Shown here: in pieces, positions 46,851 through 55,953 of the stretch
Layout of the letters: each line of letters starts with the position of its first letter
Numbering within the stretch: position 1 is the first letter of the stretch
DNA from: G964020055 sp964020055
GTDB lineage: Bacteria; Pseudomonadota; Alphaproteobacteria; WRAU01; Hepatincolaceae
DNA: 64,000 nucleotides
Assembly (NCBI GenBank): GCA_964020055.1
Contig: OZ026533.1
Location: 186,001 to 250,000 of the forward strand
Reading direction: 5' to 3'
Program-made: the position numbers and the translations under genes
Notes under the pieces: generated by a model
The model's database searches: none
The model's input: only the letters and a program-made list of their open reading frames with translations
Told to the model about the DNA's origin: nothing

Positions 46851-47492
46851 TTAAAAAGTAAATTTATAAGCTACTTGTAAAGAGTGAGTAGACAAACTTT
46901 TAGTTGCGCTTGCAAATTCGTCTTTTACAGCTTGGCCTTTACCTGTAACAGATAAATTTGGCGTCATTTTAAAGTTATAACCAATAAGTACACTGTTGTT
47001 AGCGTCAAATGCAAATTCATAACCAGCACCAACTTGGAAAGTGAAACCACTAGTGTTAATAGTAGTATTATTAGCAACATCTGTAAATAAACCATAACCT
47101 ATACCAGCTTTAGCAAATAAGATGCTGCCTTCTGCAACTTCTAATTTACCAACTACGTTAGCTAAAAAACTGTGAGAAGAAAATTTCCCTTTTGTATTTT
47201 TAGTATTTAAGTTTCTTCCAATACCCCAGTTGTATTCAGCTTCAACAGCTAAAACAGGCATAATGTTGTAACCAACAACCACGTTGATAGCAGGACCAAC
47301 ATTAGCTAAATTCATTTTCTTACTGTCTGGTGCATCCGATTTAAATGTATTGCTGTTGCTTAAACCCCAGTTTAAACCACCACCAACGTAAACTCCAACG
47401 TCAGAATCTGCAGAAAAATCATCTGCATATGATTTACCAGCTGATGCAAACAATGCACAAGCAACCAATAATAAACCTAATTTTTTCATCAA
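46851..47492 (-). CDS. Outer-membrane beta-barrel protein (tandem paralogue A)
   Basis: A 213-residue protein with a signal peptide (KKLGLLLVACALFASAGKSYA), eight predicted strands, and a C-terminal barrel ending in YKFTF. The opacity/Msp-like layout is shared with the next gene (PAINVVVGYNI ... VEAEYNWGIG). A strong AAGGAG ribosome site precedes the ATG, and codons are richer in G and C than most neighbours, suggesting high expression, possibly a major surface protein. Function unknown beyond membrane placement. Confidence 0.88.
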   Translation of the reverse strand: MMKKLGLLLVACALFASAGKSYADDFSADSDVGVYVGGGLNWGLSNSNTFKSDAPDSKKMNLANVGPAINVVVGYNIMPVLAVEAEYNWGIGRNLNTKNTKGKFSSHSFLANVVGKLEVAEGSILFAKAGIGYGLFTDVANNTTINTSGFTFQVGAGYEFAFDANNSVLIGYNFKMTPNLSVTGKGQAVKDEFASATKSLSTHSLQVAYKFTF

Positions 47493-47623
47493 AATTCTCC
47501 TTAATTAATATAAAAAATTATTAGTGTAACTAGTATATAATAAACCTAATTTAAGTCAATATTATTATATATTGCTACCATTATTAATAACATATTTAAA
47601 GGTAAAAAGAAACCTAAAGTTTA

Positions 47624-48388
47624 TTATAAAGTAATTTTATAAGCTATCTGAATAGAACCATAACAGAATGTTCCTGAGTTATTTTTATTGTATACTTTCT
47701 TTGGATCGCCTGGAATTATTTCATAATAAGATGAACTGTATCCTGTTCTTCCAGAATACTGTAGTTTTGGAGTATATCTAAAGTTATAGCTTATAGATAT
47801 ACTATTTTTGCTATTTAAATTAGCTTCAATACCTAATCCTATTTGCGCTACAAGTCCTCTATATCTTGAAGTAAGCTGATCCTGTATTATATAATTAGTA
47901 TCTACACTTGAAGGGTCACCAAAATAGTCTTGAATCTTTAAAGTTGTATTATATATTCCGTAACCAAGACCTAATTTAACAAAAAGAAAACTTTTATCAA
48001 ATACTTCAACTTTAGGAACAATATTTATAAAAAAACTATGTGAATTACTAATATTTTTTGCATATAACTCATAACTATCTTTTAACTTTTTAATTTCATA
48101 TGAACTAGTTGAAAACCCCCAGTTATATTCGCCTTCAATTGCTAAGAATTTTGCAATATAGAAACCTACAATAATATTTAAACTAGGTTTTACATTAACA
48201 ATATTACCAAATAGCATATTGCCATCATCAATTTGATATTTAGTTTTATTATGTAGATCTTTAGAAGCACCAAAACTAAAATATAGCTTTCTTGTTTCAA
48301 CTTCGTCATCATCATATACTCTAGCATAAGCAGTATTTATATTAACAATTATTAAAAATAAAAATATAGAGAAAAAAGTTTTTTTCAT
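47624..48388 (-). CDS. Outer-membrane beta-barrel protein (tandem paralogue B)
   Basis: A 254-residue protein with a signal peptide (ending near YA) and a C-terminal YKITL barrel end. It is a clear paralogue of the neighbour on the same strand: LNIIVGFYIAKFLAIEGEYNWGFS matches that gene's segment, and both share SHSF and the NF(K/R)xTP motif near the end. It is longer through loops at about 150-185 and 215-240. Tandem duplication with loop variation is the pattern seen in surface antigens under host pressure; that reading is inference. Confidence 0.86.
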   Translation of the reverse strand: MKKTFFSIFLFLIIVNINTAYARVYDDDEVETRKLYFSFGASKDLHNKTKYQIDDGNMLFGNIVNVKPSLNIIVGFYIAKFLAIEGEYNWGFSTSSYEIKKLKDSYELYAKNISNSHSFFINIVPKVEVFDKSFLFVKLGLGYGIYNTTLKIQDYFGDPSSVDTNYIIQDQLTSRYRGLVAQIGLGIEANLNSKNSISISYNFRYTPKLQYSGRTGYSSSYYEIIPGDPKKVYNKNNSGTFCYGSIQIAYKITL

Positions 48389-48509
48389 AACTAGCCTAAA
48401 AGTTGGTTATATATTTATATATATGATAAATTATGTCATAATATAATCCATATTTATTATAAAATTTACAATAATTTATAATTGTATATATTATATTTTA
48501 TTAAAATCA

Positions 48510-49637
48510 CTATATGAAATATTTTGGATATCTTTTAGTCATAGAATTTAGTATATCTGCTAGATTTACTTTGTTGGTATTAGCATATTGATCTATAGTT
48601 ATATTATCTCCAATTATCTCTATAATAGTATTTTCATTTATATTATCAATTGGAATATCTGTTATATCAACAGTTAGTAAGTCCATTGATATAGCACCTA
48701 CAATGGGAGCTTTATTTTGATTTATAAAAACATAACCAGATTTATAAGCATTTTTAGAAATACCATCTGCAAATCCAATAGATAATACAGCTATTTTACT
48801 ATCTCGTTCTGCTTTCCAAAGATGACCATAACCAATACATTCGCCATTTTTAATAGTCTTAATTTGTAGTATTGTTGTATATATATATAATACATTCTCC
48901 ATAATATTTTTACTTTTATCATATGGAAGTGGATTTGCACCGTACAATGCTATACCTGGTCTAACTGCATCAAAATGATATTCATTATTTAAATATATAG
49001 AGCAGGAAGCACAAAGAGACTTTTTCACAAGTGGAAAATAATTAGATAGTTTTATAAATTTATTATACTGTTTATCTATGCTAATATGATTTTTTATATC
49101 TGAACATGCAAAGTGAGAAATAACATATTCTATGATAGTATTTTGCAATAAATTATTGTTTACTATATATTGAATATCTTTTTCTGATAAACCTAATCTA
49201 TTTATTCCTGTTTCTACATGTAATACACATTTATAATTATTTAATCCTTTTGAAGTATAATCATGCCAAAGCAATACTTGATTTATAGTTGATAAAACCG
49301 GTATTAAATTATTTTCTTTAAATTCATTCAATCTATTATTTATTGTTCCATGCAAAACATAAATTATATAGTTACTATCTAATTTTCTTAATTCTATTGC
49401 TTCATCTAAGGTTGCTACATAAAATTCATTGTTTTGTGTGGCAAGAATAGGAGCTATATCTTTTATACCTAGTTTGTAAGCATCATTTTTTATTACACTT
49501 ATGACTTTTGTTTTATCACCTACGCAAGACTTTATTTTTTCAAAGTTATGAATTATAGCATCTTTATTTATGAAAACAGCTGTAGAGTATTTTAAAGTTT
49601 GTTTTTTTATAAAATCTTTATATTTATCAAAAAACAT
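48510..49637 (-). CDS. alr: Alanine racemase
   Basis: Makes D-alanine for peptidoglycan, with PLP. The 375-residue protein has Lys50 in VIKNDAYKLG as the PLP lysine, the catalytic Tyr region CIGYGHLW near 265 and the VGAISMDLLTVD substrate segment. It lies 21 bases after dnaB on the same strand, a pairing common in alphaproteobacteria. Confidence 0.95.
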   Translation of the reverse strand: MFFDKYKDFIKKQTLKYSTAVFINKDAIIHNFEKIKSCVGDKTKVISVIKNDAYKLGIKDIAPILATQNNEFYVATLDEAIELRKLDSNYIIYVLHGTINNRLNEFKENNLIPVLSTINQVLLWHDYTSKGLNNYKCVLHVETGINRLGLSEKDIQYIVNNNLLQNTIIEYVISHFACSDIKNHISIDKQYNKFIKLSNYFPLVKKSLCASCSIYLNNEYHFDAVRPGIALYGANPLPYDKSKNIMENVLYIYTTILQIKTIKNGECIGYGHLWKAERDSKIAVLSIGFADGISKNAYKSGYVFINQNKAPIVGAISMDLLTVDITDIPIDNINENTIIEIIGDNITIDQYANTNKVNLADILNSMTKRYPKYFI

Positions 49638-49658
49638 ATAATTCTCCTAAATATTTAA

Positions 49659-51083
49659 CTAATGAGTATGGTCTATATTACCAAATAGTGTGTGTTCTGG
49701 TTGGAAATGCAGATCTATGTTTCCTATTGAGCCATGTCTGTTTTTTGCAATTATGACAGTTGCTTTATTTTTACAGCTTTCCATTCTAGACTTCCAATTT
49801 GTTTTTCGTGTCTCAAATTCATCTACGGTTTCGTTTTGTTTTTGCATGGTCGGTTCTTCTCTTGAAACATAATATTCTTCTCTGAATATGAAAGAAACAA
49901 TATCTGCATCTTGTTCAATAGATCCTGACTCTCTTAAATCGGCAAGTATAGGTTTTTTATCCTCTCGACTTTCAACAGCACGAGATAGCTGTGATAATGC
50001 AATTATTGGAATATTTAACTCTTTTGCTATTTCTTTTAATCCTCTAGTAATTTCTCCGATTTCTATGTGTCTTGAATTACCTGTAGATCTTTTATCGGCA
50101 TAAAGTAATTGAATATAATCTATTACAACTACCCCGATATTATGTTTACGCTTAAGCTTTCTACATTTTGTTCTTAATTGAGAAATAGATATTCCAGGAG
50201 TGTCGTCTATGAATAACTTTACTTTAGAAAGTTCTTGCATAACTTCAACAAGCCTATTGAAATCATTATCATTTATTAATCCTTTTTTTAAGGCATCTGA
50301 AGATATTCCTGCATTTGAGGACAATATTCTTCCTGCAATTTGTTCAGCAGACATTTCTAAAGAAAATATTGCAGCTGATGCTCCAGCATAAGCATCGGGT
50401 AGCAATAAGGCTCTTGCACAATTAAAAGCTATATTAGTTGCTAATGCTGTTTTACCCATCGATGGTCTTCCTGCTAACACAATCAGATCTGATTTTTGTA
50501 ACCCACTTAATTTTATATCTAAATCTCTAAGGCCAGTTGTATAACCCGATAGCTTACCTTTATTTTGTTTAGCAGTTAAAATATTTTCGTATGCAGTTAC
50601 TAAAGATTCTTCGAAGGTTTTGGTAGAGTTATTTATATCTCCACGCTCTGATAATAAAAAAACATCTTTTTCAATGTTTTCTAAAATATTTTGTGAGCTT
50701 CCGATATTTTCTAAATAAGATTGAATGTTATCTTTTATTGCAACAATTTGTCTTTTTATGTATAAATCATAAATTATACTAACATATGAATTATGGCTTC
50801 CTAAATTAGTAACTGAATTTATCAAGTCTAATAAATGTTCTGATTTTACATTTTTAAATCCTTCTTCAGAAGAGTATTTGCATAAGTTATCGACTGTTAT
50901 TATGCTTGCTTCTTGCGAATTAGTTAGCAAATATTTGATAGCTTTAAAAATATTTTGATGAGCAGTATCATAAAAATGTTCATTATTTAAAACTACAGAT
51001 ACTTCATCATATAATTCATTGTTTAATAACAAAAAGCCAAGTAAAGATCTTTCAGCATCTAAATTATAAAAAGTAGAATCCAT
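49659..51083 (-). CDS. dnaB: Replicative DNA helicase
   Basis: Hexameric helicase of the replication fork. At 474 residues it has the N-terminal primase-binding helices (ERSLLGFLLLNNELYDEV) and a RecA-type core with Walker A GRPSMGKTALA (about 204-214), DYIQLLYAD (Walker B) and the SQLSRAVE arginine-finger region. It is separated from the rplI terminator by about 90 bases and precedes alr. Confidence 0.97.
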   Translation of the reverse strand: MDSTFYNLDAERSLLGFLLLNNELYDEVSVVLNNEHFYDTAHQNIFKAIKYLLTNSQEASIITVDNLCKYSSEEGFKNVKSEHLLDLINSVTNLGSHNSYVSIIYDLYIKRQIVAIKDNIQSYLENIGSSQNILENIEKDVFLLSERGDINNSTKTFEESLVTAYENILTAKQNKGKLSGYTTGLRDLDIKLSGLQKSDLIVLAGRPSMGKTALATNIAFNCARALLLPDAYAGASAAIFSLEMSAEQIAGRILSSNAGISSDALKKGLINDNDFNRLVEVMQELSKVKLFIDDTPGISISQLRTKCRKLKRKHNIGVVVIDYIQLLYADKRSTGNSRHIEIGEITRGLKEIAKELNIPIIALSQLSRAVESREDKKPILADLRESGSIEQDADIVSFIFREEYYVSREEPTMQKQNETVDEFETRKTNWKSRMESCKNKATVIIAKNRHGSIGNIDLHFQPEHTLFGNIDHTH

Positions 51084-51170
51084 AATTAATTATTCTATAA
51101 GGTTGATTTACTATTGTATAATAGCATTTGAGATAATTTAAGTAAATATAATATCATATAAGATAATAAA

Positions 51171-51195
51171 AAAGCACAACTCAAAGTTGTGCTTT
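51171..51195 (-). terminator. Terminator of the rpsF-rplI operon
   Basis: AAAGCACAACT (51171-51181) and AGTTGTGCTTT (51185-51195) form a perfect 11-base hairpin; on the minus strand a T-run follows. It lies just past the rplI stop. Confidence 0.85.
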
Positions 51196-51218
51196 AGAAC
51201 TAATGTAGTAATTAATTA

Positions 51219-51788
51219 TTATATTGCTTCTGCTAAACTTTCAGAAGAAGCATTGTTTTTATCAGAAGATTTATTTTCTAAAGATAAATTTTCTTTATAT
51301 TTAGATAATTCTAATGATGCTTCGTCTTCACTTCTAGCAACTACCAAAAGTAAATCAGCTGATACTTCTGGGTGTAAAAATAATTTAGCGTGATGAACAC
51401 CTGTATTTTTGATATTTTCTGATAAAACAATATTTGCTTTATCATGAGAAATACCTTCTTTAGTAAGTTCTTTAGAAATATCTAATATTTTTACTGAACC
51501 ATATAAATGTCCAGCTTCACCAGAACTTCTTATGAAAAATAATTCTTTATTATTGATAGAAGAAAGAGATTTTTCAGCTTCCTTTTTTATTGCTAAATTT
51601 TCAGCTTCTAAATTTTCTTTTATTTTTTCATATTCTTCTTTATTAGCTGCATTTGCAACAATACAAATTTTATTAGGGCTTAAATAGTTTCTGAAATAAC
51701 CAGCTTTTACAGAAATTATTTCTCCAACTTTTCCTAATCCTTTTAAACTTTTAAGTAAAATTACTTCCATATCTGTTCCTTTAAACAA
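51219..51788 (-). CDS. rplI: 50S ribosomal protein L9
   Basis: Ribosomal protein L9, 189 residues, with the conserved start MEVILLKSLKGLGKVGEIISVKAGYFRNYLSP at about residue 6, the connecting helix (NKEEYEKIKENLEAENLAIK) and the C-terminal domain. The acidic Ser/Glu-rich tail after about 155 is longer than usual. The frame starts at ATG 51788; Met7 (MEVILL) is the family start and equally possible. It ends the rpsF-rpsR-membrane protein cluster. Confidence 0.95.
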   Translation of the reverse strand: MFKGTDMEVILLKSLKGLGKVGEIISVKAGYFRNYLSPNKICIVANAANKEEYEKIKENLEAENLAIKKEAEKSLSSINNKELFFIRSSGEAGHLYGSVKILDISKELTKEGISHDKANIVLSENIKNTGVHHAKLFLHPEVSADLLLVVARSEDEASLELSKYKENLSLENKSSDKNNASSESLAEAI

Positions 51789-51797
51789 TTTACTAAT

Positions 51798-52763
51798 TTA
51801 TTTTTTTTGACGGCTTGTTATAGATGCAAAAAACCCTATGAAAGAAGCTAATACTATAATCTCAGCCAATAACAAAATACTTATTACTACTAATAATACA
51901 GCAACAAAGATATTTTGCTTAATAATATAAGATCTGATGTAATATACTCCACAGCAAGCATAACCTAACCATAACGTAAACAAAACATGATAAACAATAT
52001 ACAATAAAAAATTGCTTGTTTCAAGAAAATTATAAGAAAAAACACCCAAAATAATCATAAAGATACAAATTATGTTATAAAACGGAGCTAATTCATATTT
52101 TGGTTGCACTTTGATTGTTTTATAATTACTTCTATTGTTTATGATTTTTGTAGCAATTTTGAAGTTTAAATATAAAATAATAGCAAGCATAATCACTATT
52201 ATAGATGGTATGATTTGTGTAGATAGATCGATTAAATGCTTTACATTATTTAAATGTGCTGTTAGTTCGGGAGCTGACGAGTTTATTATGAAACCTAACA
52301 TATACATTACAGATTTTATATAATATGAGATATGGTATTCATTAACAGAAAAATGCCATAATTGTAAAACAACAGATATAATTGTGATATATACAATAGA
52401 CAAGCTAATTATTGTTCCAGCAGTTATAGATGTGTTTTTTTCTATGTAATGTTGTTCTGAATAAAAAGCAAAAACTATTACTGGTATATATAATGTAAAT
52501 ATTAGAATCATTATATATGCAGATGTACTATCTACTTCAGGCAATATAAAATAGATGATAGCTATAGCCAAAATCCCTGTAAAGATAGTAATAAAAGATT
52601 TGGTAACAGAAGCTGACAAAAACAATGGAATATACATAAATAAAAGTAAAATAATTAAAATATCAGTTTCATCATTAAGAAGAAGCGATACCCCACAAAT
52701 AACTAATAGTAAAACCGAAAAAGAAAATAATAATTTTCCTAAAAAATTATTTGTAATATTCAT
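51798..52763 (-). CDS. Polytopic membrane protein in the rpsF-rplI cluster (DUF2232-type)
   Basis: A 321-residue integral membrane protein with about nine hydrophobic segments and few charged residues between them. A DUF2232-type membrane protein commonly stands between rpsR and rplI in alphaproteobacteria, so identity is inferred from context and topology. The ATG at 52763 is preferred to the more upstream 52793 because the protein then starts with a short hydrophilic MNITNN ahead of the first helix. Biochemical function is unknown. Confidence 0.75.
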   Translation of the reverse strand: MNITNNFLGKLLFSFSVLLLVICGVSLLLNDETDILIILLLFMYIPLFLSASVTKSFITIFTGILAIAIIYFILPEVDSTSAYIMILIFTLYIPVIVFAFYSEQHYIEKNTSITAGTIISLSIVYITIISVVLQLWHFSVNEYHISYYIKSVMYMLGFIINSSAPELTAHLNNVKHLIDLSTQIIPSIIVIMLAIILYLNFKIATKIINNRSNYKTIKVQPKYELAPFYNIICIFMIILGVFSYNFLETSNFLLYIVYHVLFTLWLGYACCGVYYIRSYIIKQNIFVAVLLVVISILLLAEIIVLASFIGFFASITSRQKK

Positions 52764-52845
52764 TTTGTATATCCATTTAATATTATAAAACAAAAAGCAA
52801 TTTATAAGATAATTGCCTTTTGTTTTATTTATTTATAAGTATAGA

Positions 52846-53028
52846 TTATTTACTACATGGAGAAATTAAAGCTAAAACTCTGGCTATTTTTATAGCTTTT
52901 GAAATTTGTCTTTGTTCTTTTGCTGTAGCTGCTGTTAATCTTCTAGGAAGTATTTTACCACCTTCTGAAAGATATGTTTGTAATAATGCTATATTTTTAT
53001 AGTTTATAATTTTTTCAACTTTTTTCAT
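52846..53028 (-). CDS. rpsR: 30S ribosomal protein S18 (short form)
   Basis: Small-subunit protein S18; the core INYKNIALLQTYLSEGGKILPRRLT and the AKEQRQISKAIKIARVLALI helix are typical. At 60 residues it is shorter than the usual 75-95: the basic, often Cys-containing N-terminus (RRRKFC type) is missing. The ATG has a GAGGAA ribosome site a few bases ahead, so this start is likely real. It lies between rpsF and the membrane protein gene in the normal order. Confidence 0.93.
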   Translation of the reverse strand: MKKVEKIINYKNIALLQTYLSEGGKILPRRLTAATAKEQRQISKAIKIARVLALISPCSK

Positions 53029-53058
53029 AAAGTATTCCTCAGTATATATTTTTTAAAA

Positions 53059-53463
53059 TTAAGAAACAGAAATAGAAGAATTTTCTTCAGAATTATTTAC
53101 TTCGTTTTCAACAGGTTTTCTTTCTTTTTTCTTATATTCTTCTCTTTTAGATTCTATTAACATATTATTTTCGTCAAATTTTTCTACTTTCAGAACCATT
53201 TGTCTTAAAACATTTTCATTATTTGAAATAACACGTTGTAATTCTTTAATAGCGTCAAAACTAGCTTCTATATTAAAAATAAAATATTGAGCTTTTTTAT
53301 TTTTTTTAATTTTATATGCTAAGTTTCTTAGTCCCCAAGACTGCATATTGTGAATTTTACCTTGGTAAGATTCGATAATAGAAGTAACTCTTTTATGTAT
53401 ATTCTCTACTTGATTAACAGATAAGTCACTTCTTAAGATGTATATATATTCATATAATAACAA
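53059..53463 (-). CDS. rpsF: 30S ribosomal protein S6
   Basis: S6 of 134 residues: the YEYIYILRSDLSVNQVENI opening, the WGLRNLAYKIKKNKKAQYFIFNI core (here W43 to F65) and a low-complexity Glu/Asn/Ser tail. It heads the ribosomal cluster on the minus strand. Confidence 0.95.
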   Translation of the reverse strand: MLLYEYIYILRSDLSVNQVENIHKRVTSIIESYQGKIHNMQSWGLRNLAYKIKKNKKAQYFIFNIEASFDAIKELQRVISNNENVLRQMVLKVEKFDENNMLIESKREEYKKKERKPVENEVNNSEENSSISVS

Positions 53464-53769
53464 TTTTTTTCTCCCTATTGGATTTGTCTTTTGAAAATAA
53501 AAGATTCATAGTATGTATTAAATACTAGGGATATCTTTACAACATAGCATTTTACTAGATTATATATTTTTATGCAATATATAATTAAAATTCTAAAAAG
53601 TAATAAGAGTTACCATTTTTTTTGTACAGATATGTACTTTTTTCTTAGTTAACACTTGATTTTGTTATTAGTCTTAAAAAACTGCCTTTTTTTGTAAAAA
53701 TATGCTATTTAATTTTAATATAAGAATTATAATATGTAATTTGATAGTAATATTTTAAAAGGATTTTGT
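53464..53769. other. Divergent intergenic region rpsF / fabD
   Basis: 306 bases of AT-rich DNA, no gene. It must hold promoters of rpsF (leftward) and fabD (rightward). A small GTACAGATATGTAC hairpin (53624-53637) lies in the middle. AAAAGGA precedes the fabD ATG. Confidence 0.6.
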
Positions 53770-54711
53770 ATGATAGCATTTATGTTTCCTGGTCAAGGAT
53801 CTCAAAAAATAGGAATGGGGAAAGAACTTTACGATAATTTTTCGTCAGCTAAAGAGGTTTTTGAAGAGGTTAACGATTGTTTATCTTTTTCATTAACTAA
53901 TCTTATGTTTGAAGGAAATATACAAGATTTATCATTAACTAACAATGCACAACCTAGTATAATGGCAGTTAGTCTTGCTACAATTAAGGTATTAGAAAAA
54001 GAATTTGGATTTAACTTAAGAAAAAAAGTATCTTTTACAGCCGGTCATTCATTAGGAGAATATAGTGCTTTGTGTGCTTCTTCGTCTTTATCAATTTCTG
54101 ATACTGCTAAGGTTCTAAGAGCAAGAGGACAAGCAATGTTAGATGCGTCTCCTGTAGGAGTAGGTGCTATGGCTGCAATATTAGGGCAATCTGAGGAGAA
54201 AGTTCAAAACTTAATAAATCTTTCTAAGCCAGATGGAAAAATATGCGTGATTGCTAATTATAACGTGGATGGTCAAATAGTTATAAGTGGTCATGCAGAA
54301 GCTATTGAGAAAGCATGCATACTTGCAAAAGAAAATAAAATTAAAGCTATAAAACTACCAGTAAGTGGTGCTTTTCACAGCCCATTGATGTTAGAAGCTG
54401 AAAAAAAACTTGCAGATGTTTTATCAAACATAGAAATAAAACATCCAGAAATAAATTTTATTCCTAATGTTTTAGCAAGAACATTAGATCAAACAGATGA
54501 TATAAAAAATTTATTAATAAAACAAGTAACAGGTAGTGTACTTTGGAAGCAAACTTTAGATTTTTTAAGTTTGTCTGGTGTTAACACTTTTGTAGAAGTA
54601 GGTTGTGGTACAGTATTGACAAATCTTGTTAAGAAAGCTAACAATAGTGCTAAAAAAATTAATTTAGATTCTATAATTGATATAGAAAGATTTGTAGAAG
54701 AATGTTTGTAA
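53770..54711 (+). CDS. fabD: Malonyl-CoA:ACP transacylase
   Basis: Loads malonyl groups onto ACP for type II fatty acid synthesis. The 313-residue protein has the FPGQGSQKIGMG start, the nucleophile Ser94 in TAGHSLGEYSAL and the SGAFHSPLM histidine loop near 205. It heads the fab cluster. Confidence 0.97.
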   Translation: MIAFMFPGQGSQKIGMGKELYDNFSSAKEVFEEVNDCLSFSLTNLMFEGNIQDLSLTNNAQPSIMAVSLATIKVLEKEFGFNLRKKVSFTAGHSLGEYSALCASSSLSISDTAKVLRARGQAMLDASPVGVGAMAAILGQSEEKVQNLINLSKPDGKICVIANYNVDGQIVISGHAEAIEKACILAKENKIKAIKLPVSGAFHSPLMLEAEKKLADVLSNIEIKHPEINFIPNVLARTLDQTDDIKNLLIKQVTGSVLWKQTLDFLSLSGVNTFVEVGCGTVLTNLVKKANNSAKKINLDSIIDIERFVEECL

Positions 54712-54752
54712 TAATTTACATAATGTTTAGATAATTTATATATGGAGGAAAC

Positions 54753-55496
54753 ATGTTTAATTTAAATGGTAAGAAAGCTTTGATAACAGGAGCAGGTGGT
54801 GGAATTGGTAAAGCTACTGTAAAAGCGTTACACTCTTTAGGAGCTACAATTGGTCTTGCAGATGTCAAAGAAGAATTCTTACAAAGTATATATGACGAAC
54901 TAAAGGGAGAAAGATTAGTAATTTTACCTAGTTCAGATATTACAATAGAAAAAAACATCATTGAATTAGCAAAAAATGCAGAGGAAGCTTTAAATGGAGT
55001 AGATATATTAGTAAACAATGCAGGTATAACAAGAGATGGTTTATCTTTACGTATGTCTAAAGATGATTGGGATGCAGTTATAGCTTTGAATCTTACAACT
55101 CCATTTCTACTGTCTAAAGCTTTAATAGCAAAGATGATGAAAAGAAGATTTGGTAGAATTATCAATATAGCTTCTGTTGTTGGTCTAATGGGTAATGTAG
55201 GACAAGCAAACTACTCAGCATCAAAAGGTGGTCTAATATCAATGACTAAAACTCTAGCTAGAGAATATGCAGCACGCTCTATTACAGTAAATGCTGTAGC
55301 GCCAGGATTTATCAAAACTAAAATGACAGACGTTTTGCCAGAAGAAGAAAAAAATAAATTACTTTCAGCAATTCCTTTAGGGGAAATGGGTACAGCAGAA
55401 GATATAGCTAATGTTATAGCATTTTTATCAACAAATGAATCAAAATATATAACTGGGCAAACAATTAATGTCAATGGTGGTATGGTAATGATTTAA
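54753..55496 (+). CDS. fabG: 3-oxoacyl-ACP reductase
   Basis: NADPH-dependent reductase of the fatty acid cycle, 247 residues. Rossmann motif TGAGGGIGKA, NNAGITRDG, and the catalytic triad Ser141, Tyr154 and Lys158 (YSASKGG) are present. GGAGG precedes the ATG, 41 bases after fabD. Confidence 0.97.
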   Translation: MFNLNGKKALITGAGGGIGKATVKALHSLGATIGLADVKEEFLQSIYDELKGERLVILPSSDITIEKNIIELAKNAEEALNGVDILVNNAGITRDGLSLRMSKDDWDAVIALNLTTPFLLSKALIAKMMKRRFGRIINIASVVGLMGNVGQANYSASKGGLISMTKTLAREYAARSITVNAVAPGFIKTKMTDVLPEEEKNKLLSAIPLGEMGTAEDIANVIAFLSTNESKYITGQTINVNGGMVMI

Positions 55497-55626
55497 TGAA
55501 TCAATCATATATAAAAGAAGTATAAATTAAGATAGTTGCAAAATATAAAGATATTTTGTATTGTATATAAGGTCATGTTGTATGGTATAGTATCTATACT
55601 ATGAACTTTTAAAGTGGAGAAAATGA

Positions 55627-55866
55627 ATGTCAAATTTTGATAAAATTAAAGAAATTTTAGTAGAAAAAATCGGCGTTGAAGAAGCAAAAATTACAGAAAA
55701 TGCTTCTTTGATTGAAGATTTAGGTGCAGATAGTTTAGATGCTGTTGAAGTTGTTATGGATTTAGAAACTGAATTTGATATCACTATAGGTGATGATGAA
55801 GCTCAAAGTTTGAAAACAGTTAAAGATATTGTTAGTATCGTAGATAAAAAGCTAGAAGGTAAATAA
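55627..55866 (+). CDS. acpP: Acyl carrier protein
   Basis: ACP of 79 residues, acidic and helical. Ser36 in DLGADSLDAVE is the phosphopantetheine site. A separate promoter is possible in the 130-base gap upstream. GTGGAGA precedes the ATG, and fabF follows after a stem-loop. Confidence 0.97.
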   Translation: MSNFDKIKEILVEKIGVEEAKITENASLIEDLGADSLDAVEVVMDLETEFDITIGDDEAQSLKTVKDIVSIVDKKLEGK

Positions 55867-55873
55867 TTTTAGC

Positions 55874-55918
55874 TGTAGCTTGTCTTGAAAGTTATTTTTA
55901 ATGTACAGACAGGCTACA
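55874..55918 (+). terminator. Stem-loop between acpP and fabF
   Basis: TGTAGCTTGTCT (55874-55885) pairs with AGACAGGCTACA (55907-55918) at 11 of 12 positions, one G-T wobble. No T-run follows, so it may only limit read-through or protect the abundant acpP message end rather than terminate completely. Confidence 0.5.
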
Positions 55919-55953
55919 AATCATGTTTAATTGTTGATAAGTTTAGGATAATA

